From JANOSH01 sp031415695 (GTDB taxonomy: Bacteria; Actinomycetota; Acidimicrobiia; Acidimicrobiales; Ilumatobacteraceae), in assembly GCA_031415695.1 (NCBI GenBank), contig JANOSH010000068.1, forward strand, positions 99,660-163,659: a DNA stretch of 64,000 nt, given 5' to 3'. How positions within the stretch are numbered: the first letter of the stretch is position 1; each line of letters starts with the position of its first letter. Positions 32,995-41,341 of the stretch are shown in pieces. Below the pieces are notes generated by a model. The model had not been told where the DNA came from. It worked only from the letters and a program-made list of their open reading frames with translations, and searched no databases. The position numbers and the translations under genes are program-made.

Positions 32995-34620
32995 ATGAGC
33001 CGAGCGATAACCCTCCGTCCTTGGCAGGCCGCGGCATTCGAGCGTTTTCGCGCCTCGACCGAGCCTGACTTTCTTGCCGTCGCCACCCCAGGCGCCGGCA
33101 AAACGACGTTCGCTTTAACCTGCGCCCGGTGGGTCATGACCCAAACGACCTGTCGGCTCATCGTCGTGGCCCCGACCGCCCACTTGAAGGTGCAGTGGGC
33201 GGCCGCGGCTGAGCGCTTCGGAATACAGCTCGATACCGAGTGGTCGTCGTCGCAAGATCGCCTTGCGAGCGATATGCATGGCATCGTTACCACGTACCAA
33301 CAGGTCGCCACTAGCGCCGGGTCGCTGCGCGGTTTTGCCCACGACGCGTTTGTGGTGTTCGACGAGATTCACCATGCCGGCGACGACCGGGCCTGGGGTA
33401 CGTCGGTTCTCACCGCTTTTGCGGGGGCCAAGCGCCGCCTCAGCATCAGTGGCACGCCCTTTCGCAGCGATACCGCGGCAATCCCGTTCGTTCGGTACAA
33501 CCTCGACGAAGCAGAGTCGGACTACGACTACGGCTACGCCCAGGCATTAGGCGACGGCGGGGTCGTGCGGCCGGTGTACTTCCCGCGTATTGACGGTCAT
33601 ATGGAATGGACATCTCCGGCAGGCGATGTGTATTCGGCCGATTTCCAAGACGAACTCGCACGTGATCGAGGGGCCGAACGTCTTCGCACCGCTCTCAGTC
33701 TTGAGGGCGAGTGGCTGCCAACCGTCTTGCGGGAAGCGAACAATCGACTGGAGAGGATCAGGGTTTCACACCCCACCGCAGCCGGCCTGGTAATCGCCAC
33801 CGACCAGGATCACGCCCGCGGTATCGCAGGTATCCTGGCAAACCGCCTCGGGGTTGCCGCCGAGGTCGTCACCTCCGATGACCCAACCTCGTCGATGAGG
33901 ATCGAACGGTTCGCTTCCAACACCACGCCGTGGTTAGTTGCGGTGCGCATGGTGAGTGAAGGCGTCGACATTCCTCGACTTCGCGTTGGCGTGTACGCCA
34001 CAACTACCAGCACCGAGCTATTCTTTCGCCAGGCCGTCGGCAGATTTGTGCGGTGGACGAGCGGGTTACGTAGCCAAAAGGCGTACGTCTTTATTCCCGA
34101 TGACCCACGCCTACGAACCCATGCGTTCCAGATTGCCGACCAGCGACGACACTCACTTCGCAAACGCGAGGACGACGGTGTCGAGTTTTTGCGAGATGAG
34201 AGCGCTTTCGATACCGGCGACGTCGGCGATGCCGAGCAACTTTCGTTGTTTACTGCGCTATCTTCCATTGCGACTGAGGTGACGATGCATTCGGTCGGGT
34301 ACGACGATGAACCCGATCCGCCCGAGCCCGACGAGTGGCTTGGGGCCATGGTGATCGACCTTGAACCACTTCCGCTTCCGGGTGGCGCTCGACTCGCAGA
34401 TATCGGGCTCAATCGACGAGAACAGCGTGAGCGGTTACGCGAATCCAATGCCGAACTCGCTCGCACGCTCGTCGACAGGACCGGCATGACCCACGCCAAG
34501 GTGAACTCAGAGCTCAATCGACTAGCTGGCGTGACGAAGGTGAGCGAGGCAACTCTTGATCAGCTTGAGCGTCGGGTTCGTTACGGCGAAAGTTGGCTGA
34601 GGCGAACCCGTCGATCTTGA
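32995..34620 (+). CDS. Superfamily 2 DEAD/DEAH-box helicase
   Basis: The 541-residue protein has helicase motifs I (TPGAGKTTFA), II (VVFDEIHH), III (SGTPF) and VI (FRQAVGRFVRW), with a ResIII-like N-terminal core and helicase C domain, then an acidic linker and a helical C-terminal region of about 130 residues. It could act on DNA or RNA in repair or defence. No nuclease, methylase or specificity gene is adjacent, so it is treated as a stand-alone helicase. Its TGA is inside a 41-nt palindromic repeat. Confidence 0.9.
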   Translation: MSRAITLRPWQAAAFERFRASTEPDFLAVATPGAGKTTFALTCARWVMTQTTCRLIVVAPTAHLKVQWAAAAERFGIQLDTEWSSSQDRLASDMHGIVTTYQQVATSAGSLRGFAHDAFVVFDEIHHAGDDRAWGTSVLTAFAGAKRRLSISGTPFRSDTAAIPFVRYNLDEAESDYDYGYAQALGDGGVVRPVYFPRIDGHMEWTSPAGDVYSADFQDELARDRGAERLRTALSLEGEWLPTVLREANNRLERIRVSHPTAAGLVIATDQDHARGIAGILANRLGVAAEVVTSDDPTSSMRIERFASNTTPWLVAVRMVSEGVDIPRLRVGVYATTTSTELFFRQAVGRFVRWTSGLRSQKAYVFIPDDPRLRTHAFQIADQRRHSLRKREDDGVEFLRDESAFDTGDVGDAEQLSLFTALSSIATEVTMHSVGYDDEPDPPEPDEWLGAMVIDLEPLPLPGGARLADIGLNRREQRERLRESNAELARTLVDRTGMTHAKVNSELNRLAGVTKVSEATLDQLERRVRYGESWLRRTRRS

Positions 34621-34656
34621 GCGCCGCGTAGCGTCCTGCGCTGGCGAGCGCGCAAG
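34616..34656. repeat. 41-nt palindromic intergenic repeat, copy C
   Basis: Begins CTTGAGCGC and ends GCGCGCAAG, giving outer arms with one mismatch. Compared with the copy at 36610-36650, 33 of 41 positions are identical without gaps. It overlaps the helicase stop codon. Confidence 0.6.
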
Positions 34657-34678
34657 TATCGCCGGATTTGGGAGCCGG

Positions 34679-35167
34679 TCAGGTACCGGCGGCAACGCAG
34701 AACGGTTGCCGCGAAAACTCTAGACAGAGCACATGCTCCCCGGCCGGGACACCGTCGGGTACTCGGATGGTGAGTGCCGGTTCGCTGTTCGTTACGCGGA
34801 TGCCGATTTGGTCACCGAACTGATGCTGCGGGACCGTTCCTTCCGCAAAGCCCACCAACTCCAGCAGTGCTGGGCTGTTCGGCGCAGTCCGCAACGTCCA
34901 ACTGCCCCCGTATAGCCCGTCGGGTAACACGAGCCGGAACTCAGATCGAGCCGTGTTCAGGGTCGCTGAACCCTTGAACGGACCGGTTGTCGTCGGGGTG
35001 GTCGCGGGAACAGGCGACGTTGTGGCAGAGGTTGCGACCGAAGTTGTCAGCGTTGTACTCGCCGCCGTACTCGGCGCGTTCGTTGGTGCCGGGCCCGGGC
35101 CATCGACACACCCAAAAGTTGCGCCCGATAGCACCAACAGCACAGGCCACCGACGGCCGCACATCAT
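34679..35167 (-). CDS. Secreted, possibly lipid-anchored hypothetical protein
   Basis: The 162-residue protein has a signal peptide (WPVLLVLSGATFGC) ending in a lipobox-like TFGC, a Thr/Ser/Pro-rich spacer of about 40 residues, and a small beta-rich domain with two cysteines near the end. The lipobox has Phe at -2, which is unusual, so lipid attachment is uncertain. The Thr-rich spacer is typical of exported actinobacterial proteins. It lies 52 bp downstream of a secreted protease. No family recognised. Confidence 0.65.
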   Translation of the reverse strand: MMCGRRWPVLLVLSGATFGCVDGPGPAPTNAPSTAASTTLTTSVATSATTSPVPATTPTTTGPFKGSATLNTARSEFRLVLPDGLYGGSWTLRTAPNSPALLELVGFAEGTVPQHQFGDQIGIRVTNSEPALTIRVPDGVPAGEHVLCLEFSRQPFCVAAGT

Positions 35168-35219
35168 TGTGAGTTCTCGCTCAACCGGTCAGACAATCCA
35201 AACAAGCCATGGCGGGTAC

Positions 35220-36542
35220 CTAGTTGAGATACCAACCGGCGAGACCAAGCACAACACGGACATTTCCTTGGAAGGAATGCACAAATTTGCCAGCACACAC
35301 ACCTTTCACCATTCCGGCCAACGGGACGCTATATGAGTACGTGAATCCGTATACCGTCCCACCGCTATCTCCAGGATTGTTGAAAGCGTTCGAGCCTCGA
35401 AGTCCCGTATAGCCATTGCAGACAACATTGACCGACGTGATGTCCCCGCAGTTGCCGGGGGCTCCCTGTGTGGTCGAACCCGCTTGGCACACAATCGCCC
35501 CGACCTTGTCGGCACCGCCACCGGCGGGGGCCGCACTAGTCAAGGTCAGATCGTTCGGAAGCGCCCAACCTTCAACCTTCGACGTCGGCTGCCACAGCGG
35601 ATTTTGGCTCGTTCCGTGGTACATGCTTTGTGCATCTGCGGTGCCCGACTGCGACTCGTTCGCCCTTAGGAACGCAACCCCGTGCTGGGGCACGTGGAAA
35701 AGGGTGTCACCGCAATGGCCTGCTGTCACCAGAAAAGGAACCTGGAGCCCGAGATACCACACATACCCATGGGCGCCGGTCGAGCAGCCTGTAACTTCTT
35801 GACCACCTAACGCCGCGCTGTGATCTCTCGGCTTGTCGTTGTTGACTTCAACGCTGAACAGTGACGCCGGGTAGCCGACCTTTTCATGGATCAAACCTGC
35901 GGTTGGTGCCTGTTCGGTCGTAGCGACAATAACAACCCGGTTGTTCTTGATATCGGCGTAGCCATTCGGATGAATCGTGGCGACCGCGGCGAGTGCGGCG
36001 TCAAGTGTGGATGACGCGTGCGTCACCGTCTTCACCTCGAGTCGGGTCGGGACCGGGGCAAGGCTGGCAATCTTGGTGGCTACCTCGACCGCCGGCGAGA
36101 GGACGGCGATCACCTCTATCCCTCGAACCTGGTCGTACCAGCTACCTCCGTAATTGCCTTCGCCGACTGCAGTAAGAACCTCTTTGCTGACGATTTCGTT
36201 CTTTCGAAAAGCTTCGAATCGCGTCTGGAGGAGCGCGGCTTCGGACTCCGCCAGGGGTATACCAAGAGCCTGGGATCGGCCAACTGACACCTTGTCGGCT
36301 TCGAGTTCGGCCAAGATCCGTTCATCGGCACGTGGACCAAGTGTTGTTCGCAGCGTTACGGCCACCTCACGCGGGTTTGGCAGCGCAGCTGGCGCGGCCG
36401 CGGCGATCGGCGCAATGTCGACCGCGGGTTGGGTTTGGCTCTCAAGCGCGCCGTCACCCGTCTCGTGCGAGGACGCTGCCGGCGAGAGCATGAAGACCAG
36501 GACGATTGCGGCGATTGAATGACAGAACCATTTCCCTCTCAT
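35220..36542 (-). CDS. Secreted chymotrypsin-fold serine protease
   Basis: A preproprotein of about 440 residues: signal peptide (SIAAIVLVFMLSPAASS), a propeptide of roughly 190 residues, then an S1 (streptogrisin-like) catalytic domain. Catalytic His is in LVTAGHCGD, Ser in NNPGDSGGTVYG, and the Asp is probably in LPNDLTLTS. A HC...C pairing near the His fits a disulfide. Start at 36542 (MRGKWFCHS) or 36551 is preferred; neither has a strong ribosome binding site. The substrate is unknown. It could mature or degrade surface proteins. Confidence 0.87.
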   Translation of the reverse strand: MRGKWFCHSIAAIVLVFMLSPAASSHETGDGALESQTQPAVDIAPIAAAAPAALPNPREVAVTLRTTLGPRADERILAELEADKVSVGRSQALGIPLAESEAALLQTRFEAFRKNEIVSKEVLTAVGEGNYGGSWYDQVRGIEVIAVLSPAVEVATKIASLAPVPTRLEVKTVTHASSTLDAALAAVATIHPNGYADIKNNRVVIVATTEQAPTAGLIHEKVGYPASLFSVEVNNDKPRDHSAALGGQEVTGCSTGAHGYVWYLGLQVPFLVTAGHCGDTLFHVPQHGVAFLRANESQSGTADAQSMYHGTSQNPLWQPTSKVEGWALPNDLTLTSAAPAGGGADKVGAIVCQAGSTTQGAPGNCGDITSVNVVCNGYTGLRGSNAFNNPGDSGGTVYGFTYSYSVPLAGMVKGVCAGKFVHSFQGNVRVVLGLAGWYLN

Positions 36543-36609
36543 GCAAATCATAGTGGAACAGCCCAGGTTCAGAGTCAACGGTTGTCCACCAAAACCTAAA
36601 CCCGCCGAT

Positions 36610-36650
36610 CTTGAGCGTCGCGTTGCTTCCGGCGCTACTGCGCGCGCAAG
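36610..36650. repeat. 41-nt palindromic intergenic repeat, copy D
   Basis: Starts CTTGAGCGT and ends GCGCGCAAG; same length and similar sequence to the copy at 34616-34656, including the preceding CG[T/C]CGAT. It lies in the 5' flank of the protease gene. Confidence 0.6.
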
Positions 36651-36698
36651 TATTGGGGGTTAGGGATCTTTGTCACACCCCCTCGTCAGTATGGGCAT

Positions 36699-36926
36699 AT
36701 GGGTCAATTACTCCTCCATCCCCACTGGCAAGGCACGCTCGAACGCCTCTTTTCGGGTGCTGTCGCCACCGGCGGTTTCAACCTGGCCTGCCCGAGCAAT
36801 GTCGACCCCGCCGTTCTTTCCTACCAGATCGATGCATTCGCACGTAGCCGTCGGCTTCCGGTCACCTGCAAGACCAATTCCACCCACGTCGTCGTCCGGC
36901 TCGACCGGCAGGGTCGGGTGTCATAG
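36699..36926 (+). CDS. Small hypothetical protein
   Basis: A 75-residue frame with ordinary protein composition (LLHPHWQGTLERLFSGAVAT, DAFARSRRLPVTCKTNSTHV) sits 24 bp ahead of the VOC gene on the same strand. Upstream spacing leaves room for a promoter after the palindromic repeat. I recognise no family and no strong ribosome binding site; it could be a chance frame. Confidence 0.45.
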   Translation: MGQLLLHPHWQGTLERLFSGAVATGGFNLACPSNVDPAVLSYQIDAFARSRRLPVTCKTNSTHVVVRLDRQGRVS

Positions 36927-36950
36927 CTGGGACTGCGCGAGACTTTCCCT

Positions 36951-37646
36951 ATGGGCCTACCTAACGGTATTCATCACCTGGCAATCTGCACCGGCGACAT
37001 CAAGCAGCAGATTGATTTCTTCACCGACGTACTTGGTGCCGAACTCAAGGCGTTGTACTGGATGCACGGTGTCGACAAGACATTTCACGGGTTCTTGCGG
37101 CTCAACGACCAGAGTTCCATTGCGTTCGTTCAGAACCCGACTATCGCCGGGATCGACCCACAGCTTGGCGTGAGTCACGCTGCGAACCCCGGTTCGCCGT
37201 CAGCACCCGGAACTATGCAGCACGTTGCCTTTAGCGTCGACAATCACGCCGAACTCATTGCCCTACGTGACCGTATCCGTGACCGTGGCGTCAACGTCAT
37301 GGGTCCTATCAACCATGGCATGTGCCACAGCATCTACTTTGCCGGGCCCGAGGGCCTGAATCTCGAAATTTCTTACAGCGACGACCCGCTCGACGCCGAG
37401 GCGTGGATCGACCCCGAGGTAGTTGCCCTGGCCGGCATTTCTACCGAGGAACTCGACCGATACAAGGCTCCAGCTCTTTTCCGCAGCGTCGCCGGTCAGC
37501 CGGTGCCCCAACCACCCATCGATCCGTCGAAGCCCCACATGGCATACCCCCCGGCCGTGTACAAGGCCATCATGACCATGAGCGACGAGGACTTTGCGGC
37601 TCGGAGCGATTACTCCGAGCCGCCGGTCAAGGTCCAGCGAGGGTAA
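36951..37646 (+). CDS. VOC-superfamily (glyoxalase/dioxygenase-like) protein
   Basis: The 231-residue protein has vicinal-oxygen-chelate features: GIHHLAICTGDIKQQIDFF with a metal-ligand His, a central MQHVAFSV with a second His, and GPEGLNLEISYSD with the terminal Glu ligand. These fit a metal-dependent lyase, dioxygenase or isomerase. The C-terminal tail of about 60 residues (PPIDPSKPHMAYPP) is extra. It converges with an acyl-CoA dehydrogenase gene only 6 bp away. Substrate unknown. Confidence 0.85.
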   Translation: MGLPNGIHHLAICTGDIKQQIDFFTDVLGAELKALYWMHGVDKTFHGFLRLNDQSSIAFVQNPTIAGIDPQLGVSHAANPGSPSAPGTMQHVAFSVDNHAELIALRDRIRDRGVNVMGPINHGMCHSIYFAGPEGLNLEISYSDDPLDAEAWIDPEVVALAGISTEELDRYKAPALFRSVAGQPVPQPPIDPSKPHMAYPPAVYKAIMTMSDEDFAARSDYSEPPVKVQRG

Positions 37647-37652
37647 CTCGGG

Positions 37653-38897
37653 CTACTTGCGGCCGAAACCGAACAGGTTCTGGGCCACTTTACGCATCTG
37701 GATTTCCTCGGAACCTTCCGTTATCCGATACCGACGATGATGCCGGTAGATGTGCTCGAACGGCATGTGACGGCTATAGCCCATTCCACCGCAGGTTTGC
37801 ATGGCGCGGTCGGCAGCATCACATGCCAACCGATTGGCCCGGTAATTGCACATCGACACAAGGTGCGTCACTTCCATATGGTGCTTCTTGTCGAGCATCC
37901 AAGCGGTGTATCGAATCAGCTGGCGCAACATGGCCGCTTCGGTGTGGAGCTCGACCAATGGGAATTGAATTCCCTGATTCGTCGACAGCTTCTTGCCCCA
38001 GGTAACTCGCTGGTTGGCATAGGCAACTGCCTCGTCGATGCAGAACTGGGCTGCGCCCAGCGACGACGCCGCCTGCCGAATTCGATTTTCGTGAACAAAG
38101 TGTTGAGCGAGCTCAAGACCGTGATCGATACGGCCGAACACGGCAGCGTTCGAAACACGTACATCGGTGAGCGACACCTCGGCGTGGTCGGTGGGCATGT
38201 TGAAGGTCCACCAGAAGAACTCGACCTTGAAGCCGGGTGAGTTAGTTGGCACCAGGAAGGCCGAGATACCGACCGGCTTTCCTCGCTCGCCAGATGTGCG
38301 AGCGAAAATGATGTCGTGGGTGGCGTGATGCAGGCCCGAGTTCCACCGTTTCATGCCATTGAGCACCCACTCGTCGCCATCACGAACTGCTGTTGTTTCA
38401 AGGTACGTGGCATCGGATCCGTGGCCTGGCTCGGTGAGCCCGAACGCCAGCCGCTTGGTTCCGTCGAGGAAACCTGGCATCCACTCGGCGATCTGGTCTG
38501 GGGTGCCGAAGTCACGCATCATCAGGACCGTGGGAAAGTTACCCACGACACTCGACTCGTTCTGCAGATCGTTGTGCAAACCAAGGCCCTTTGTCGCCAT
38601 GTGTTCACGCAAGATCGCCATCGTGATGTTGGTGGCGTCCTGGCCGCCGAACTCGGCTGGTAGCGCCATTCTCAGCCAGCCGGCCGCGTCCGCTCGTCGA
38701 CGCATTTCCCGCAGCAGCGCTTCCCAATCGGCCCTGGGAACGCCGCCGTTGTCGAAATCGGTTCGAGCCCATTCGCGGCGATGGTCGAAGAAGCGCATGT
38801 TGTCGTCTTGGTTTTGTAAGGGGACGATTTCTGCCTCGATGAACTGGTCGAGCCGGTCGAGAAGATCTTGGGTTTCGGGTGCAATGGCAAAGTCCAT
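37653..38897 (-). CDS. Acyl-CoA dehydrogenase
   Basis: A 414-residue FAD enzyme of the acyl-CoA dehydrogenase family, with FGLTEPGHGSDATYLET and KRWNSGLHHATHDIIFARTS in the middle, and C-terminal MQTCGGMGYSRHMPFEHIYR and RITEGSEEIQ (flavin and CoA sites). It resembles the longer members acting on branched or unusual acyl-CoAs. The exact substrate cannot be told. It is alone on its strand here, divergent from the large secreted protein. Confidence 0.95.
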   Translation of the reverse strand: MDFAIAPETQDLLDRLDQFIEAEIVPLQNQDDNMRFFDHRREWARTDFDNGGVPRADWEALLREMRRRADAAGWLRMALPAEFGGQDATNITMAILREHMATKGLGLHNDLQNESSVVGNFPTVLMMRDFGTPDQIAEWMPGFLDGTKRLAFGLTEPGHGSDATYLETTAVRDGDEWVLNGMKRWNSGLHHATHDIIFARTSGERGKPVGISAFLVPTNSPGFKVEFFWWTFNMPTDHAEVSLTDVRVSNAAVFGRIDHGLELAQHFVHENRIRQAASSLGAAQFCIDEAVAYANQRVTWGKKLSTNQGIQFPLVELHTEAAMLRQLIRYTAWMLDKKHHMEVTHLVSMCNYRANRLACDAADRAMQTCGGMGYSRHMPFEHIYRHHRRYRITEGSEEIQMRKVAQNLFGFGRK

Positions 38898-38967
38898 GTG
38901 CCGACGGTAGGTGTCGGGAACCGGGGGCGCGCTACCGGAACCAGAACACCTGCCATAACGTCAGAGA

Positions 38968-41250
38968 GTGATGGTTCGCGTAACGAATATCGCCGTCGCC
39001 CTTGTGGCACTGACCGTACTGGTAGCTGTGCGACCGGCAGGAGCCAACGAAACAGGAGGCTTGGCCCGATGCGTTGGCGGCAGTAGCGAGACCGCTGCTG
39101 CATATAACGCCGCGTTCGGATCGCCTATCGGGTATTGGCAGGGGGGCGATATTCCGCACCGCTATCGCCTACCTGATGGTCGGGTTCTGTGGATTTTGAA
39201 TGACTCGTGGATCAACCGCACCAAACCAGCGGGAAAGCTGACGCCACCGACATCGACGCTGGTTCGCAACATCGCGGTCGTCCAGACAGGGCTGTGTTTT
39301 GAGGTCCACGCCGGCGTTGTCCCGGCATTGCCGCCGGCGATCGAGCCTGTGCCCGAGAGTTGGTATGCCGACGGTGAGCGCACCGACATGGCGTGGTGGT
39401 GGTTCAACGATGGGGTCGTTGTGGGCTCCGAACTCCACATTTTTGCGTCGGCTATGCGCCAAACCGGCCCAGTGGGTTTCGGTGTCGCTTGGAAACCGAC
39501 AGCCACTTACATTCTGACGCTCGACACCCGTTCATTGGCAGTACGAGCGATGCGGCCAGCACCAAATGTGGGCGCGACTCCGGGCTACGGATTCTCGATC
39601 GCGCACGACAAAGACTGGACGTATCTGTACGGCCACAACGACAACCTGCAATTTTACGAAGCGAGCAAGGACACGTATCTGGCGCGGGTGCCTCGCAACG
39701 AGGTTTTCGCTGCCCCGGTTTACTGGTCTGGATCAGGCTGGAGCGCAGCGGCGGCAGCGGCTGTGCCCGTGGTGTCGATGGGCACCTGGACGCACCGTAT
39801 GCGTGTGTTGCATCACGATGACCGCTGGATCGCTACGGCCAAGGAGGACGACTTCTTCGGGGACGAGTTTTTGATCCTGGAAGCGCCGCTCCCGCAGGGC
39901 CCGTGGAAGGTCACCCAACGCTTTCCCATCGCGACGAAAACCGGCGGTACCGACAGTGTCACCTACGACGGCATGGCATGGCCAACGTCGGACCCGGACC
40001 GTCTCATCATCGCCTGGTCGAACAATCACTTCCAGTGGGCGGCTGTATCGGCCAATCCGTCCATCTATCGACCCAGTTTCGCCGAGCGATGGCTCGGTCC
40101 GCCGACGCAGTCCAATGCGGTGTGCAATGGTCGACAACCGGGCGCGTCCGGAATGGTCTCTTCCGGAGCAACAAGTCGTTATCGAGCAATCGAACCACGG
40201 AGGCTTTTCGATTCACGAGCGGGAGGTGGGCAGCGATTGCCATCTGGTGGTACGACGACGCTCGACATCGCTACCGCGCTCGGGATTGCCCCGGCCGAGT
40301 TGAGCGCGGCAGTCGTAAACATCACCGTGACGGAAACGGCCGCCGATGGGTTTGCCACCGCCTACCCGGCCGCGATGCCGCGCCCATGGACGTCGAACCT
40401 CAACGTCGATCGGGTCGGCGCTACTGCTGCCAATTTGGCCACGGTTGCGCTCGATGCCCACGGGCGTTTGGCGATCTTCGTGTCAATGCCGTCACACCTG
40501 ATTGTGGATGTCTCCGGGGTGTATCAACCCGTGTTGTCGTCTGCCGAGGGACGGTTCTACGCGCTTACCCCGTCACGACTCCTCGATACTCGACAGTCGG
40601 GTCTGCGGCCTCCGGGTGACACGATCACTGTCGTTCAGGTAACCGGGCGAGGCGGTGTGCCGGCTGCGGGGGTAACGGCCGTGACTCTCAATGTTACGGC
40701 TACGGATGTTGGCGCTCCTGGATTTGTGACAGCCTGGGGTGGCGGTCCTCGACCGCTAGCATCGAATCTCAATATTGCGATGGCCGATACGCGGGCGAAC
40801 CAGGTAATCGTCCCGGTGGCTCCAGATGGCAGCGTCCGCCTCTACAACATTTCCACAACCCATCTCATCGTGGATGTCGCCGGCTGGTACACGGATACGA
40901 CGGCGCCAAAGGCCACGACTGGGCTGTTTGTCGGAACGACTCCGATACGCCTTACCGACAGTCGAGCAGCTGTTGGAATACCTGGGAGTGGATGCATAGC
41001 GTCGATCGCGGTTCCGGCCACGGCGTCGGCGGCTGTGGTGACGGTGACGGCTACTGCCGGGTCACGATTGGGGTATTTGACCGCCTGGCCCTCGGGACAA
41101 CCCAGGCCAACTGCGTCGACCCTCAACATCGACCGGGTGGGTCAAACGCGGGCGAACCATGCCACCGTGGCACTAGCCGGCAACACGTTCACGATCTTCT
41201 CCGAACCGCGAACTCAACTGATCGTGGACCTCACCGGTTGGTTCACCTAA
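38968..41250 (+). CDS. Large secreted protein with three C-terminal repeats
   Basis: A 760-residue exported protein. The signal peptide is NIAVALVALTVLVAVRPAGA; the start is GTG 38968 or ATG 38971. Residues about 35-390 form a beta-rich domain recalling DUF4185/five-bladed-propeller-like proteins (DGRVLWILNDSWI, NDNLQFYEAS), an uncertain match. Three repeats of about 110 residues follow (405-521, 530-644, 653-760), each from an RL-D-R motif to LIVDV[A/S]G. Such repeats occur in actinobacterial exported proteins, often at the C-terminus, perhaps for cell-surface attachment. Confidence 0.8.
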   Translation: MMVRVTNIAVALVALTVLVAVRPAGANETGGLARCVGGSSETAAAYNAAFGSPIGYWQGGDIPHRYRLPDGRVLWILNDSWINRTKPAGKLTPPTSTLVRNIAVVQTGLCFEVHAGVVPALPPAIEPVPESWYADGERTDMAWWWFNDGVVVGSELHIFASAMRQTGPVGFGVAWKPTATYILTLDTRSLAVRAMRPAPNVGATPGYGFSIAHDKDWTYLYGHNDNLQFYEASKDTYLARVPRNEVFAAPVYWSGSGWSAAAAAAVPVVSMGTWTHRMRVLHHDDRWIATAKEDDFFGDEFLILEAPLPQGPWKVTQRFPIATKTGGTDSVTYDGMAWPTSDPDRLIIAWSNNHFQWAAVSANPSIYRPSFAERWLGPPTQSNAVCNGRQPGASGMVSSGATSRYRAIEPRRLFDSRAGGGQRLPSGGTTTLDIATALGIAPAELSAAVVNITVTETAADGFATAYPAAMPRPWTSNLNVDRVGATAANLATVALDAHGRLAIFVSMPSHLIVDVSGVYQPVLSSAEGRFYALTPSRLLDTRQSGLRPPGDTITVVQVTGRGGVPAAGVTAVTLNVTATDVGAPGFVTAWGGGPRPLASNLNIAMADTRANQVIVPVAPDGSVRLYNISTTHLIVDVAGWYTDTTAPKATTGLFVGTTPIRLTDSRAAVGIPGSGCIASIAVPATASAAVVTVTATAGSRLGYLTAWPSGQPRPTASTLNIDRVGQTRANHATVALAGNTFTIFSEPRTQLIVDLTGWFT
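40180..41247 (+). repeat. Three tandem protein-coding repeats
   Basis: Repeat units at 40180-40530, 40555-40899 and 40924-41247 encode domains with the shared skeleton RL[F/L/T]D[S/T]R, A-V-T-V-T, RP-x-S-x-LN[V/I], ANxxxV and LIVD[V/L]. They have diverged at DNA level, so the duplication is old. Confidence 0.8.
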
Positions 41251-41277
41251 CCGGCTTCCACGCCTACAAGCTCGAGC

Positions 41278-41318
41278 TTTCGCGCAACAGCGCCACGCCA
41301 GCGCGCTGCTGCGCGAAA
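41278..41318. repeat. 41-nt palindromic intergenic repeat, copy B
   Basis: TTTCGCGCA pairs with TGCGCGAAA (9 bp) and inside it CAGCGC pairs with GCGCTG (6 bp), separated by a 1x1 internal loop. It lies between the convergent secreted-protein and gatB genes and could also terminate both. Confidence 0.7.
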
Positions 41319-41341
41319 CCTTGGCGAGCTTGCCTTCGGTG

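Noticed and set aside
32995..34620. Helicase as part of a restriction or defence system
   Set aside because: No methylase, nuclease or specificity gene is adjacent; neighbours are a regulator and exported proteins.
34616..41318. 41-nt repeats as integron attC sites
   Set aside because: They lack the GTTRRRY/RYYYAAC core sites and there is no integrase or cassette array.
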